Notes under the pieces: generated by a model
Told to the model about the DNA's origin: nothing
What the model saw: only the letters and a program-made list of their open reading frames with translations
Databases searched by the model: none
From: Bacteriovoracaceae bacterium UBA2394
Lineage (GTDB): Bacteria > Bdellovibrionota > UBA2394
Direction: 5' to 3'
DNA: 8,758 bases
NCBI GenBank assembly: GCA_002343335.1
Contig: DDSI01000032.1
Coordinates: 1 to 8,758, forward strand
Position numbers and translations under genes: made by a program
Shown: piece after piece, positions 1-7,252 of the stretch
How the letters are laid out: each line of letters starts with the position of its first letter
Numbering within the stretch: position 1 is the first letter of the stretch

Positions 1-1595
1 GTGTTAGGATCTGCCCCAGCGCTCACGAGATCATTGATAATCTCAAAATTTTGAACATATTTTTCGAGATAAGATTCGGTTAGCGCCGTTCGCCCCTTTT
101 TATTTCGAATATTGAGATCTGGCTTTTTGGAAAGAATGAATTTTACCAAGTCGCGATCGTTTTTATGGACTGCCCACATGAGCGCCGTGCTTCCATCTGC
201 TGTTTGAGCATTGGGATTAGCTCCGGCGGTTAAGAGAAGTTCGATGGCCTCTTTTCTGTCGTAAAAAATGGCAAAGGCAAGAGCGGCCTGACCCGCGGGA
301 TTTTTCGCTTCAAGTGCCGCGTTTTTTTCCAATAAAAGTTTTACGACATCTAGATAATTATTTTTGATCGCCCACATGAGCGCTGTTTCATGGGACGAAT
401 TCAAAGCTCGGATGTCCGCGCCCCCTTTGATCAGGTGGTTCGCAATCCTGCTTGGAATAGAGCTTCCTGATCGGTCCATCACCTTTGAGAGAGCGGAGGA
501 ATCCTTAGGATTCATTCTTGCTTCGACATCTGCGCCTTTTTCCAAAAGTAATTGAACGAGGTCAGCATCATCCGATTGGACTGCAAATACTAATGGAAAT
601 GCGCCGTCCTTTTTCCTTAGATTTGGATTGGCACCATTTTGAAGAAGTAGTTTTGCAACGCTGGAATTTCGAAGTTGCGTTGCAATCCAAAGAGGCGTTT
701 CGCCTTCAGATTTTCTCATATTGACGTCGGCGCTCTTCGAAAGAAGGGCAGAGGCGACGCGGATTTCGTCAGTATAGGCTGTGGAGAAAAGCGGATGATA
801 GAAGCCAGAATCCATTCTCGCGCCTTTAGAGAGGAGCGAGAGCGCTAGATCTTCTTGCTTTGTATCAATGGCGTGAACAAGTGCCGTCCGCCCAGTTGAG
901 TCAACGGCGTCCAAATTCTGTTGGCTATCAGAAACTAATATTTTCGCCGCGTCGGGATGCCTGATCGCGACCAAGAAGGGAATCGCATTTAGGGAAGGAT
1001 CGGGACGGTAACCCGCTTTCAAGAGTTGAAGAATCGCTTCGCCTTGGGCGCTTCGAGCCGACGGACGAGCATAGTTTGCGAGGGCTTCTTCAAATGCATC
1101 TTTTTTACTCTGATTTCGTGCGACAATGTTCGCACGGCTCTGGATGAGTTGTTCAACTACTTTCCCTTTTCCGCTTCGCGCGGCTGCAATAAGGGCCGTG
1201 TCGCCATTGGCGGCTCTGGAATTAATATTTAATCCTTTCTCCAGAAATATTTTTACAATCTCTTCATTCCCAGCGGCCGCTGCGACAATAAGCGCATTTT
1301 CTCCGGCATTATTTCTTGCATGGATGTCCGCCTTATATTGAATGAGTTCATGAACAATGGACGCATCACCGATTTTTGCGGCGAGCATGAGCGCGGTATT
1401 TCCGGAATCATCCGTGGCATTGATGCTCGCCGAACGAAGTCCAGAAATCGCCCAGGTCACTTTTTTTAAATCGAGGGTTTCGACTCCAAGGAACATGGCT
1501 TTGTCCCAATAGGACCAGTCCTTTTTTGCAGCCATAGCCAAAGGCGATTGAAGAAATAGTAATAGAAATCCTATGAGAGCGATGAATCTACACAC
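1..1595 (-). CDS. Exported ankyrin-repeat protein, C-terminus cut by the window edge
   Basis: The frame is open for 531 codons from a GTG at 1595 to the left edge, so the protein is partial. The GTG is chosen because a perfect AGGAGG lies 9 bases upstream and the first 22 residues form a signal peptide: MCR, a hydrophobic run (FIALIGFLLLFL), then a cleavage region ending near LAMA. The mature part consists of ankyrin repeats of about 33 residues. Clear G-x-TAL/PL-x-x-A units begin near residues 65, 98, 131, 235, 298, 331, 402, 435, 468 and 501, each followed by V/IxxLLxxGA(D/N)xxxx. Repeats near 164-232, 268 and 364 are degenerate. Ankyrin stacks bind proteins and have no enzymatic activity of their own. 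The signal peptide places this one in the periplasm or outside the cell, where its partner is unknown. No other domain is visible before the edge. It is the last seen of four co-oriented genes, 106 bases after the hydrolase. The family assignment is firm; the role is unknown. Confidence 0.93.
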   Translation of the reverse strand, partial: MCRFIALIGFLLLFLQSPLAMAAKKDWSYWDKAMFLGVETLDLKKVTWAISGLRSASINATDDSGNTALMLAAKIGDASIVHELIQYKADIHARNNAGENALIVAAAAGNEEIVKIFLEKGLNINSRAANGDTALIAAARSGKGKVVEQLIQSRANIVARNQSKKDAFEEALANYARPSARSAQGEAILQLLKAGYRPDPSLNAIPFLVAIRHPDAAKILVSDSQQNLDAVDSTGRTALVHAIDTKQEDLALSLLSKGARMDSGFYHPLFSTAYTDEIRVASALLSKSADVNMRKSEGETPLWIATQLRNSSVAKLLLQNGANPNLRKKDGAFPLVFAVQSDDADLVQLLLEKGADVEARMNPKDSSALSKVMDRSGSSIPSRIANHLIKGGADIRALNSSHETALMWAIKNNYLDVVKLLLEKNAALEAKNPAGQAALAFAIFYDRKEAIELLLTAGANPNAQTADGSTALMWAVHKNDRDLVKFILSKKPDLNIRNKKGRTALTESYLEKYVQNFEIINDLVSAGADPN

Positions 1596-1596
1596 A

Positions 1597-1620
1597 CTTA
1601 GACGCCTCCTCAGACGCCTC
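1597..1620 (-). repeat. Two tandem 12-base repeats ahead of the ankyrin gene
   Basis: On the minus strand two adjacent 12-mers, GAGGCGTCTGAG and GAGGCGTCTAAG, differ at one base. They end two bases before the GTG start at 1595. The Shine-Dalgarno sequence of the ankyrin gene forms across their junction. Confidence 0.85.
1605..1610 (-). promoter_or_regulatory. Ribosome binding site AGGAGG of the ankyrin gene
   Basis: A perfect AGGAGG lies 9 bases before the in-frame GTG at 1595. It decides the start, since the next in-frame ATG (residue 21) falls at the end of the signal peptide and has no such site. Confidence 0.8.
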
Positions 1621-1701
1621 AAGAAGGATTAAAGCAAGAGTCATACCGAGCGGGAGGTTTTCGTCGGGTTCACTAAGCCCCTGAAAAGGCTAGACGTTTT
1701 T

Positions 1702-2745
1702 TTAACGAGTTACGGAGAGGAAATAATCCCAAAGTTGTTGAAGGGACAAGATGTCGCGCTCGGAATAGGCGCTTCGAAGAAAAATAGACTCGTTCTCGTA
1801 GGCAGTGAGGTCTGTCCAAGCTTCATCGGGTTGGCAGTCCAAGGAATGAACTATGATTCGCTTGAGGTTCCAAAGATTCTGAGTCCATGACAAATGACAG
1901 GTTTGTTCCTTACGAGTGTCGACTCTCCAGCTAATCCGATTTTGTTTTGGAAAGTACAATACTTGCCATGCGGCGTTGAAGTCTCGAGCGTCTGCTTTAG
2001 TATTTCCTTTTAAGAAATTGAGGCCACGAAAACCCCATGAAACAAGTTCTGCAGATTTAAGTTCCTTTCGAGAACGAGAGGCTTGTAAGTATCCCAGGGT
2101 TTGGAGTTCCGCGCTTAAAGCACCCGATTGCAAATGGGCGAGAGAAATTTCGTAAGGAGAATTGTTGGTAAGGGGAACGGGGCTCGAGTCATATATTCTA
2201 AGATTGTCCTCGTCATATTCAAGCACGAGCGACTCACCGAATTTATCGGCCACGAAATATTTTACGGAAGGCGTTCCGCGCAAAGGTACCACCGCAAATT
2301 CCCTGGAGCGCTGGGGAAGGTGGGTCGCTACTTCTTTCACATTCTGAAAGGTATCTAAAAGATACTGGATGAATTGAACGGAATTGAGGTTCGGTCTCTT
2401 TTCAGACGGCTTACTGAGCATTTTTGCACCGACGAGAATCTCCACGACCAAACCCTTTTGATTCATGCCCCCTAAGGGGTGGTCCAGACTATGTTGTACG
2501 AAGGTGAGGCTTGAATAAGAGGCTCGCCAATGAAAAAGTTTTTCTGCATCGGGATAGAGGCCGTGTTTTCGTCGGCCTGCAGGTGAGAAAATGAGCGCTC
2601 CTGTGGATTCAAACCAATCGAGATTTTTCCCAACGACGACTTCATCATTTACCTTCGAAGCAAAGGTGGAGCAGGCCTGAGCCGGGGGGCAAGAAAGCGC
2701 AAGAGCGATACAGAGGCCCATGAGGGAGACTTGGCGTGCAGGCAT
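1702..2745 (-). CDS. Exported linear-amide C-N hydrolase (choloylglycine hydrolase / penicillin V acylase family)
   Basis: A 347-residue Ntn hydrolase of the family that splits non-peptide amides such as bile salts, penicillin V or acyl-homoserine lactones; the substrate here cannot be told. The signal peptide (MPARQ, hydrophobic LMGLCIALALS, then PPAQA) ends directly before Cys25, so type I cleavage would expose Cys25 as the N-terminal nucleophile, as in Gram-negative penicillin V acylases. Family landmarks follow: GKNLDW (39-44, Asp43 matches the catalytic Asp), GMNQKGL (93-99), VQFIQYLLDTFQNVKEV (123-139) and LTNNSP (192-197, holding the oxyanion Asn). The position usually Arg in GRNxDW is Lys40, and the second active-site Arg is hard to place (Arg240 is a candidate). 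Length is normal for the family. The frame stays open upstream to an ATG at 2976, but that overlaps the CNB gene. The ATG at 2745 gives the signal peptide and a modest AAGAGA 9 bases upstream. It starts 61 bases after the CNB gene. Cys283 and Cys304 could form a disulfide. Confidence 0.85.
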   Translation of the reverse strand: MPARQVSLMGLCIALALSCPPAQACSTFASKVNDEVVVGKNLDWFESTGALIFSPAGRRKHGLYPDAEKLFHWRASYSSLTFVQHSLDHPLGGMNQKGLVVEILVGAKMLSKPSEKRPNLNSVQFIQYLLDTFQNVKEVATHLPQRSREFAVVPLRGTPSVKYFVADKFGESLVLEYDEDNLRIYDSSPVPLTNNSPYEISLAHLQSGALSAELQTLGYLQASRSRKELKSAELVSWGFRGLNFLKGNTKADARDFNAAWQVLYFPKQNRISWRVDTRKEQTCHLSWTQNLWNLKRIIVHSLDCQPDEAWTDLTAYENESIFLRSAYSERDILSLQQLWDYFLSVTR

Positions 2746-2806
2746 AAGTGCAGGTCTCTTAGCATATCTAGAGATCCCCGCAACTCCGGCTAAAGCGGTC
2801 TTCGGG

Positions 2807-5017
2807 TTAGAAACGCGAGTGATTTCCAGTCCACCGAGCGATGAAGAGATCGACGTTTGAAAGGGCTCGATTTCTGAAGACTTCCACCAGGTGATCCGTG
2901 AGGCTTGGAATCTGCCCTTTAAGCAGCTCCAATTCCTTCCGTGAAATTTCAATGACCGAAAGATGGGTCTTCGCAATCACGGTGGCGGAACTCGGGAGGT
3001 TCGTGATCATTGCCGACTCTCCAAAAATTTGCCCTTGATTCAATTCCGCTAGAATTTTGTCCGTCGATTGGATTCTTTTTGCGACGTCCACGCTTCCCTT
3101 CAGAATCACATAGAGAAGGGGATCTCGAGGATCTCCCTGATTGATGACCACGTCACCTGCATTATATCTTCGGATTCGAGATTTTTTCAAAAGTTGCAGT
3201 TGATGATCGCTACAATCTTTAAAGATTTCGGATTGCGCGGACATTGCGTAAACTTCCCTCAGGTCGCGAAGGTCTCGCAAGTTTGTTGCAATCTGTGGAT
3301 GAATCGTGGCCAGATCCTTCAGCTGAGTCTCGGTAATTTCTGCGAGTTCCGCGTCCTCAGTGACTTCCACATGAAAAGCGGAGGTGGCATTTTGGTCAAA
3401 ATAGATTTCATCTCCAATCAGTTGCCCCGTGCCCCATTTTAAAACGCCCACTTCCTCACCATCTTCAAGAAAATCGTTCGACTTCACGGCTCCCTTCAGA
3501 AGGAGGTATGCTTTCGTCAGTGGATCCCCTTTGTTCTGGAGTACAATGCCAGTTGAAGCGCGAAATTTGGTGAGACTCTTTAAGATGGTCTGACGAATGG
3601 ATTCCGTGAGCCCCGAAAATAAGTGAACATGGGATTTGTTCTCGCTGAGAATTTTGACGTCGGGACTCTCTTCCAAATTGGGAGCGGAGCGAAGAGAAAA
3701 CGAAATCGCTTCCTGAACGCGTGTTTCATTCAACTTAGACAGACGTTCCGTCAGTTGAGGAAAATATTCTATTGCTCGATCAAGTTGAGTTTTGGAAAGG
3801 CTGAGCACTCTCATGGGGCTCTTTGCGATGACCGTGGCCATGCTAGGGACGGTCGCCAAAAAGCTTCGTTCGCCAAACACGTCGCCGCACTTGAGCGTCT
3901 TAAGAAGAATCTGGTGCGGGCTTCCATGTCGGCGGGTGACTTCTGCTTCGCCTTCTAAAATGAGATAGAGGATCGGATCCCGAATGGTCCCTTCGGAGAT
4001 AACGATCTGACCCGCTCGAAGCCGAGCCAAGACCATTAGATTTTGGAGTCGAGCCCATGTTTCACTCTCTAAATCTCCCAATACAGAATTTCTTCTTACG
4101 GCGAAGGGAGACCATTGTTCCGCAGTATGGCGATCACAGTAATTTCGGATCACTGAATTTTCTTCCTGGATTCGCTCAAGCCAAGACCAAGGAAAGAATA
4201 AAAGTTCGGCGTCTTCCGCAATTTCGCCTCTATAGCCAAGATCCGCTTTCGCGAGCGCAAAGGGAATGCTGTCGCCCGCTTTCAATGTTTGAGTATGTTG
4301 TGTGCGAATGTCGGTAAGAGTGAAAGAGCCTTTTAATAACAGAAGCAGCGCGGGTGCATTTTCGTGCTCTGAAAAAACGACCGTACCGGACGGAGCGGCC
4401 TGAAAAATGACATCCTGCCAAGCAGATGAAATTCTGTCTCGCCCCATGGTTTTTAAGAATGAGGAGCCTTCCCAAATGGCGCTGAGTTTTTCTGAAATGC
4501 GAGATTGTTGATCGGAGTCCGCATGGCGCAAATGAATGAATCCTTGGGCCGATGTCACTTCCTCCAAAGACTCACTCTCGTCCTCTTCTAAGAGTTGGTC
4601 GTCAAACTCGTTCGGATCAAAAATTTGGGAAGCCCCTCTCTTGAAAAAGTGAAAATGAATATCCTCTTTTCGCAGCTCCTTAGTTTTTAGTTCGTGAAGT
4701 AATTCCTTAAAACTGATGTCGCTTGGAATCATGATGGCGGCTTTGTGCAATACACTTTGTGCCATCTTCGGTTGTCCTAAATAGATGTACGCTTCGGCCG
4801 CTCTCTTAAAGGCAATAGAAGCTCGTTTGAAATCGCCGGCTTTGATGAGCATTTCAGCTTGCTTAAAGCGGAGTCGCGGTACCGTAGGAAACTGGAGACA
4901 AAGAATTTCGAGAATCTGACTGGCGCCGCTCCAGTTCGATCGGCGCTCGCAAACTGCCAACCGTCGCTGGAGTCTTTGAACGCCTACTGTTTCTTTAGCT
5001 TGAGGTAGCGGTGACAC
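2807..5017 (-). CDS. Multi-domain protein: helical (TPR-like) N-terminus plus four cyclic-nucleotide-binding-like folds
   Basis: This 736-residue protein has no signal peptide or membrane segment, so it is probably cytoplasmic. Residues 15-115 are helical-hairpin repeats of TPR type (RLRFKQAEMLIKAGDFKRA, then AAEAYIYLGQPKMAQSVL). An acidic linker follows (139-154). Four CNB-like beta-barrels come next: near 175-295 (very degenerate), 308-430, 463-585 (degenerate, IGDE in place of FGE) and 595-717. Domains 2 and 4 resemble each other closely: YLILEG/YVILKG, GDVFGE/GQIFGE, PSMATVIAKS/PSSATVIAKT. Both keep the FGE Glu (383, 667), but the Arg of the usual P-R-A-A/T cassette, which holds the cyclic phosphate, is Ser-Met or Ser-Ser. 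Binding of cAMP or cGMP is thus doubtful. No helix-turn-helix, kinase, cyclase or channel domain is attached, so a Crp-type regulator is unlikely; a scaffold or regulatory adaptor is my inference. The start is a GTG with no Shine-Dalgarno, just below a strong -10 box. It lies 29 bases after the chemoreceptor gene, which may be its partner. Confidence 0.85.
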   Translation of the reverse strand: MSPLPQAKETVGVQRLQRRLAVCERRSNWSGASQILEILCLQFPTVPRLRFKQAEMLIKAGDFKRASIAFKRAAEAYIYLGQPKMAQSVLHKAAIMIPSDISFKELLHELKTKELRKEDIHFHFFKRGASQIFDPNEFDDQLLEEDESESLEEVTSAQGFIHLRHADSDQQSRISEKLSAIWEGSSFLKTMGRDRISSAWQDVIFQAAPSGTVVFSEHENAPALLLLLKGSFTLTDIRTQHTQTLKAGDSIPFALAKADLGYRGEIAEDAELLFFPWSWLERIQEENSVIRNYCDRHTAEQWSPFAVRRNSVLGDLESETWARLQNLMVLARLRAGQIVISEGTIRDPILYLILEGEAEVTRRHGSPHQILLKTLKCGDVFGERSFLATVPSMATVIAKSPMRVLSLSKTQLDRAIEYFPQLTERLSKLNETRVQEAISFSLRSAPNLEESPDVKILSENKSHVHLFSGLTESIRQTILKSLTKFRASTGIVLQNKGDPLTKAYLLLKGAVKSNDFLEDGEEVGVLKWGTGQLIGDEIYFDQNATSAFHVEVTEDAELAEITETQLKDLATIHPQIATNLRDLRDLREVYAMSAQSEIFKDCSDHQLQLLKKSRIRRYNAGDVVINQGDPRDPLLYVILKGSVDVAKRIQSTDKILAELNQGQIFGESAMITNLPSSATVIAKTHLSVIEISRKELELLKGQIPSLTDHLVEVFRNRALSNVDLFIARWTGNHSRF

Positions 5018-5023
5018 GACAAA

Positions 5024-5032
5024 ATTATAGCA
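5024..5032 (-). promoter_or_regulatory. Extended -10 promoter element ahead of the CNB gene
   Basis: The minus strand reads TGCTATAAT, a perfect TATAAT with the TGn extension that can stand in for a -35. No good TTGACA-like box is found 15-18 bases upstream. The expected start of transcription, about 7 bases downstream, coincides with the GTG at 5017, so the transcript could be leaderless. The match is seen directly; activity is inferred. Confidence 0.5.
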
Positions 5033-5046
5033 TCAAGCTGCGGCCA

Positions 5047-7068
5047 CTAACCGAGCTTTTTTAACCTTGTTGCCCCTCCGATGGTTGAGTCCAGTGAGAC
5101 CGCCGATCCTCGAAGATCCCGGACTTGTTGACTCAATTTGTTAGAAACCGCGGCGCAGCTTCGAGAGGCTGCCTCATTGGTATGAGTTGCTTGATTAAGT
5201 TGATTCAAAGCCTGACTAATTTCTCCCACGCCCTTAGAAGATTCTTCGCTCGCAGTTGCAATATCAGAAACCATGCGATTGACGCCTTTTGACGTATCGA
5301 CAATTTCATTCAGCACCTTTGCGCATTCGGACGTCACTGTGTTTCCTGTCGTGACGGCCGTTCGTGCAGATTTCAAACTCGCTTCAACTTTCTGCTTCGT
5401 AAGGTCAATAATGTGACCAGCGGTAGAGAGACTTCGGTCCACAAGTCCGTTGATTTCGGTGGCTGCGTTTCCGGATGTCTGTGCCAGTTTTCCAACTTCT
5501 TCAGCTACTACCGCAAAACCCTTTCCGTGTTCGCCCGCCCGCGCGGCCTCGACGGAGGCATTGAACGAGAGGAGCTTGGTTTGAAATACGATTTCATTGA
5601 TGACCTTCGTCTTTGCTCCCACTTCCTCGATCACTTTCAAAATTTCAGAGATCCTGTCATTGCTTTCAATCATGGAGGAGGCGACTTCCTCCGTACGCTG
5701 ACTGATGGCGGCCATGCATTTTGTCATCTTCGCGACAATTTCTCCGCCCTGAACCGCTTTGTCGCGAGATTGCGTGGAAAATCCATCGGCTTGATGAGCT
5801 AATTCGGCTGAGCGCCTTACCATCGATGCAATTTCTTCTGCTGCACTCGAGGTTTGCTGGAGGGCTGCGGCTTGTTGAGTGGACGCAGTCGACAAGTTGG
5901 AGGCGGCTGAGGCAAGTTCTTTCACAGCGATGCCTACTTCATTCGACCCCGCATTGAGACTCGTTGAGACCTGTGAAAGATTGTTTGAAATTTGGTTTGC
6001 GAGGAAGAATCCGAGCAACGTTGCTATCGCCGCCATCACTAAGATTGAAAGATAAAGTATCCATTGAGCGCGATAAACAGCGACAAGGGCCTCGCGCGCA
6101 TCGTTTCTGACGATGGTGTTCCAACCAATTTGAGAAATGAACTTCGGATTTTCAATGGGGGCGAAGCCAACAATTTCTCTTTCGCCCATTTCGTTAGGCG
6201 TGATCGTGGCGCCGGCTCGTCTTTCAATCAACTCCTGAGCGTAAGGCTGAGAATGTGCTTCCGTTGCCAAATTGAGCTTAAACAATCGATCCCAATCGTA
6301 CGTTGTTGAATCTAGCGCATCAGATTCTGGATTGGATTTGTATTCAAAAAGAAGCGTTCCGTCCTTACTCATCATTGCGAGACTGCCGTGAGCGTTTCCG
6401 GTTTTTTTCATGCCGGCAATTGTTTCCTTAAATGCAACCTCAAACCATCGAGAGCCTGCTCGATTTGAAATGACTCCTACGATGTGACCCGACGAATCCC
6501 GGATCGCAGCGTTAAAGCTACTTCCTAATCTTTGTTCTCCAAAAACCTCGCTTGTAAGGGGATCGGCAATGGCATCCTCTAGATAAGTGCCAGCGAAGGC
6601 TTTAGATGGATCGTCCGTTGTGGCAGAGGAGGTAACAGCCTTAAACCAATTTTCTTTAGAATAATTCTTTTGATACAGCCTTTCGACGGAAATAGTTTTG
6701 CCATCGGGACCTTTATCATTGACGCCGATGAGTCGCCCTCGGCTATCCACTACAAGAATGAGGTCGTAAATTCCGTACATCGCTGCGTAGCTATTGAGCG
6801 TTTGAACGATCGCTGCCTGATCACCTGTCTGAAACGTGGGGTTAAGAGTGAAGGCTTGAACATCCCCATACCGTTCAAAGAATTGAGCGCTTATCGCATC
6901 GCCTAGGGTTTCCGCTGTCTTTTTGAAATTGGAGAGTTCCGAACTCGTCCATTTGTTCGAAATATATTGCAACATTGCGTAAGAAACCGTTCCGCAGAGA
7001 ATGGTGGTGAGGATGCTTAGTCCCATCACTTTCGTTTTGAGAGATGTATTCATTAATTTAGCAATCAT
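5047..7068 (-). CDS. Methyl-accepting chemotaxis protein with dCache-like sensor and no visible HAMP
   Basis: A 673-residue transmembrane chemoreceptor that would relay ligand binding to CheA/CheW and so control motility. TM1 is at about 14-36, an extracytoplasmic sensor at 37-335 and TM2 at about 336-358. The sensor has the size and two-lobe style of dCache domains (NYSKENWFKAV near 135-145, IRDSSGHIVGVISNRAGS near 189-206). The Arg-x-Trp of the amino-acid-binding dCache motif is absent, so the ligand is unknown. The cytoplasmic hairpin tip is at about 492-525 (QTKLLSFNASVEAARAGEHG), with the conserved NAxxEAARAGE. Methylation-type sites are visible at SSAAEEIAS (407-415) and TASEESSKG (605-613). 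The hairpin arms on either side of the tip are about equal (150 residues), so the coiled coil begins right after TM2, leaving no room for a HAMP. There is no C-terminal CheR-binding pentapeptide (the end is RLKKLG). The start is fixed by AGAGGAG 6 bases upstream. It is followed after 29 bases by the CNB gene. Confidence 0.95.
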   Translation of the reverse strand: MIAKLMNTSLKTKVMGLSILTTILCGTVSYAMLQYISNKWTSSELSNFKKTAETLGDAISAQFFERYGDVQAFTLNPTFQTGDQAAIVQTLNSYAAMYGIYDLILVVDSRGRLIGVNDKGPDGKTISVERLYQKNYSKENWFKAVTSSATTDDPSKAFAGTYLEDAIADPLTSEVFGEQRLGSSFNAAIRDSSGHIVGVISNRAGSRWFEVAFKETIAGMKKTGNAHGSLAMMSKDGTLLFEYKSNPESDALDSTTYDWDRLFKLNLATEAHSQPYAQELIERRAGATITPNEMGEREIVGFAPIENPKFISQIGWNTIVRNDAREALVAVYRAQWILYLSILVMAAIATLLGFFLANQISNNLSQVSTSLNAGSNEVGIAVKELASAASNLSTASTQQAAALQQTSSAAEEIASMVRRSAELAHQADGFSTQSRDKAVQGGEIVAKMTKCMAAISQRTEEVASSMIESNDRISEILKVIEEVGAKTKVINEIVFQTKLLSFNASVEAARAGEHGKGFAVVAEEVGKLAQTSGNAATEINGLVDRSLSTAGHIIDLTKQKVEASLKSARTAVTTGNTVTSECAKVLNEIVDTSKGVNRMVSDIATASEESSKGVGEISQALNQLNQATHTNEAASRSCAAVSNKLSQQVRDLRGSAVSLDSTIGGATRLKKLG

Positions 7069-7074
7069 GCATTT

Positions 7075-7081
7075 CTCCTCT
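7075..7081 (-). promoter_or_regulatory. Ribosome binding site of the chemoreceptor gene
   Basis: AGAGGAG on the minus strand lies 6 bases before the ATG at 7068. It favours that start over the in-frame Met at residue 6 and over the ATG four bases upstream in another frame, which stops after four codons. Confidence 0.75.
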
Positions 7082-7112
7082 AAAGAGGTCGTCCGCAGTG
7101 ACCTTCCTTCAC

Positions 7113-7118
7113 ATGATA
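7113..7118 (-). promoter_or_regulatory. Weak candidate -10 box for the chemoreceptor gene
   Basis: The minus strand reads TATCAT, five of six bases of TATAAT, which would give a leader of about 38 bases. The position 17 bases upstream reads CTCTCT, which is not a -35, so the box would need an activator or may be chance. I found no good sigma-28 match here either. Confidence 0.2.
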
Positions 7119-7171
7119 GCCGATGAGTTTGGACTAGAGAGCTTGAGGAAAACTTTGTCTGGAAATAGGTG

Positions 7172-7213
7172 CAATTGTAAGACGGTCTTTACAACTCGTC
7201 TTTCAATTGTAAG
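7172..7213. promoter_or_regulatory. Cluster of TTGTAA/TTACAA half-sites, putative operator
   Basis: CAATTGTAAG occurs twice on the plus strand, at 7172-7181 and 7204-7213, with a TTACAA in the opposite orientation between them (7189-7194). The first and middle copies form a near-perfect dyad, TTGTAAGAC-G-GTCTtTACAA, and the middle and last form a second, wider one. GTCTTT is also repeated at 7185 and 7198. The cluster lies about 105-145 bases upstream of the chemoreceptor start in a non-coding gap. Such an arrangement is typical of a binding site for a dimeric regulator. As a terminator for the CBS gene it is poor: the loop is one base and there is no T run. Confidence 0.4.
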
Positions 7214-7252
7214 GGAACATTTACGGTGCGCAAATGATGGAGAGTCGAAAGG

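Larger units (their letters stand above)
1596..1701. other. Intergenic gap between hydrolase and ankyrin genes
   Basis: This 106-base gap contains the 12-base tandem repeat and the AGGAGG site at its left end. I see no convincing rho-independent terminator after the hydrolase stop: the only stems (GGGTT/AAGCCC near 1668, AGCC/GGCT near 1678) are short and lack a following T run on the minus strand. A TTTAAT on the minus strand near 1630 could be a -10 box but has no good -35. The gap therefore neither proves nor excludes read-through. Confidence 0.4.

Noticed and set aside
620..640. Sigma-54-like TTGGCAC inside the ankyrin gene
   Set aside because: No TTGC follows at the required five-base distance, and it lies in coding sequence.
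2671..2745. Lipoprotein signal peptide in the hydrolase
   Set aside because: AQAC before Cys25 is not a lipobox (no Leu/Val at -3), and Cys25 is the expected catalytic nucleophile; ALSC at Cys19 is also a poor lipobox.
2746..2976. N-terminal extension of the hydrolase to an ATG at 2976
   Set aside because: It overlaps the end of the CNB gene by 170 bases in another frame, has no family similarity, and would bury the signal peptide that begins at 2745.
2807..5017. CNB protein as a Crp/Fnr transcription factor
   Set aside because: No helix-turn-helix follows any CNB fold; the chain ends about 20 residues after the last one.
7140..7165. Sigma-28 flagellar promoter ahead of the chemoreceptor
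   Set aside because: CAAAGTTT on the minus strand resembles the -35, but no GCCGATAA-like box lies at the right distance.
7175..7194. Rho-independent terminator for the CBS gene
   Set aside because: The dyad is AT-rich, would leave a one-base loop, and no T run follows on the minus strand.
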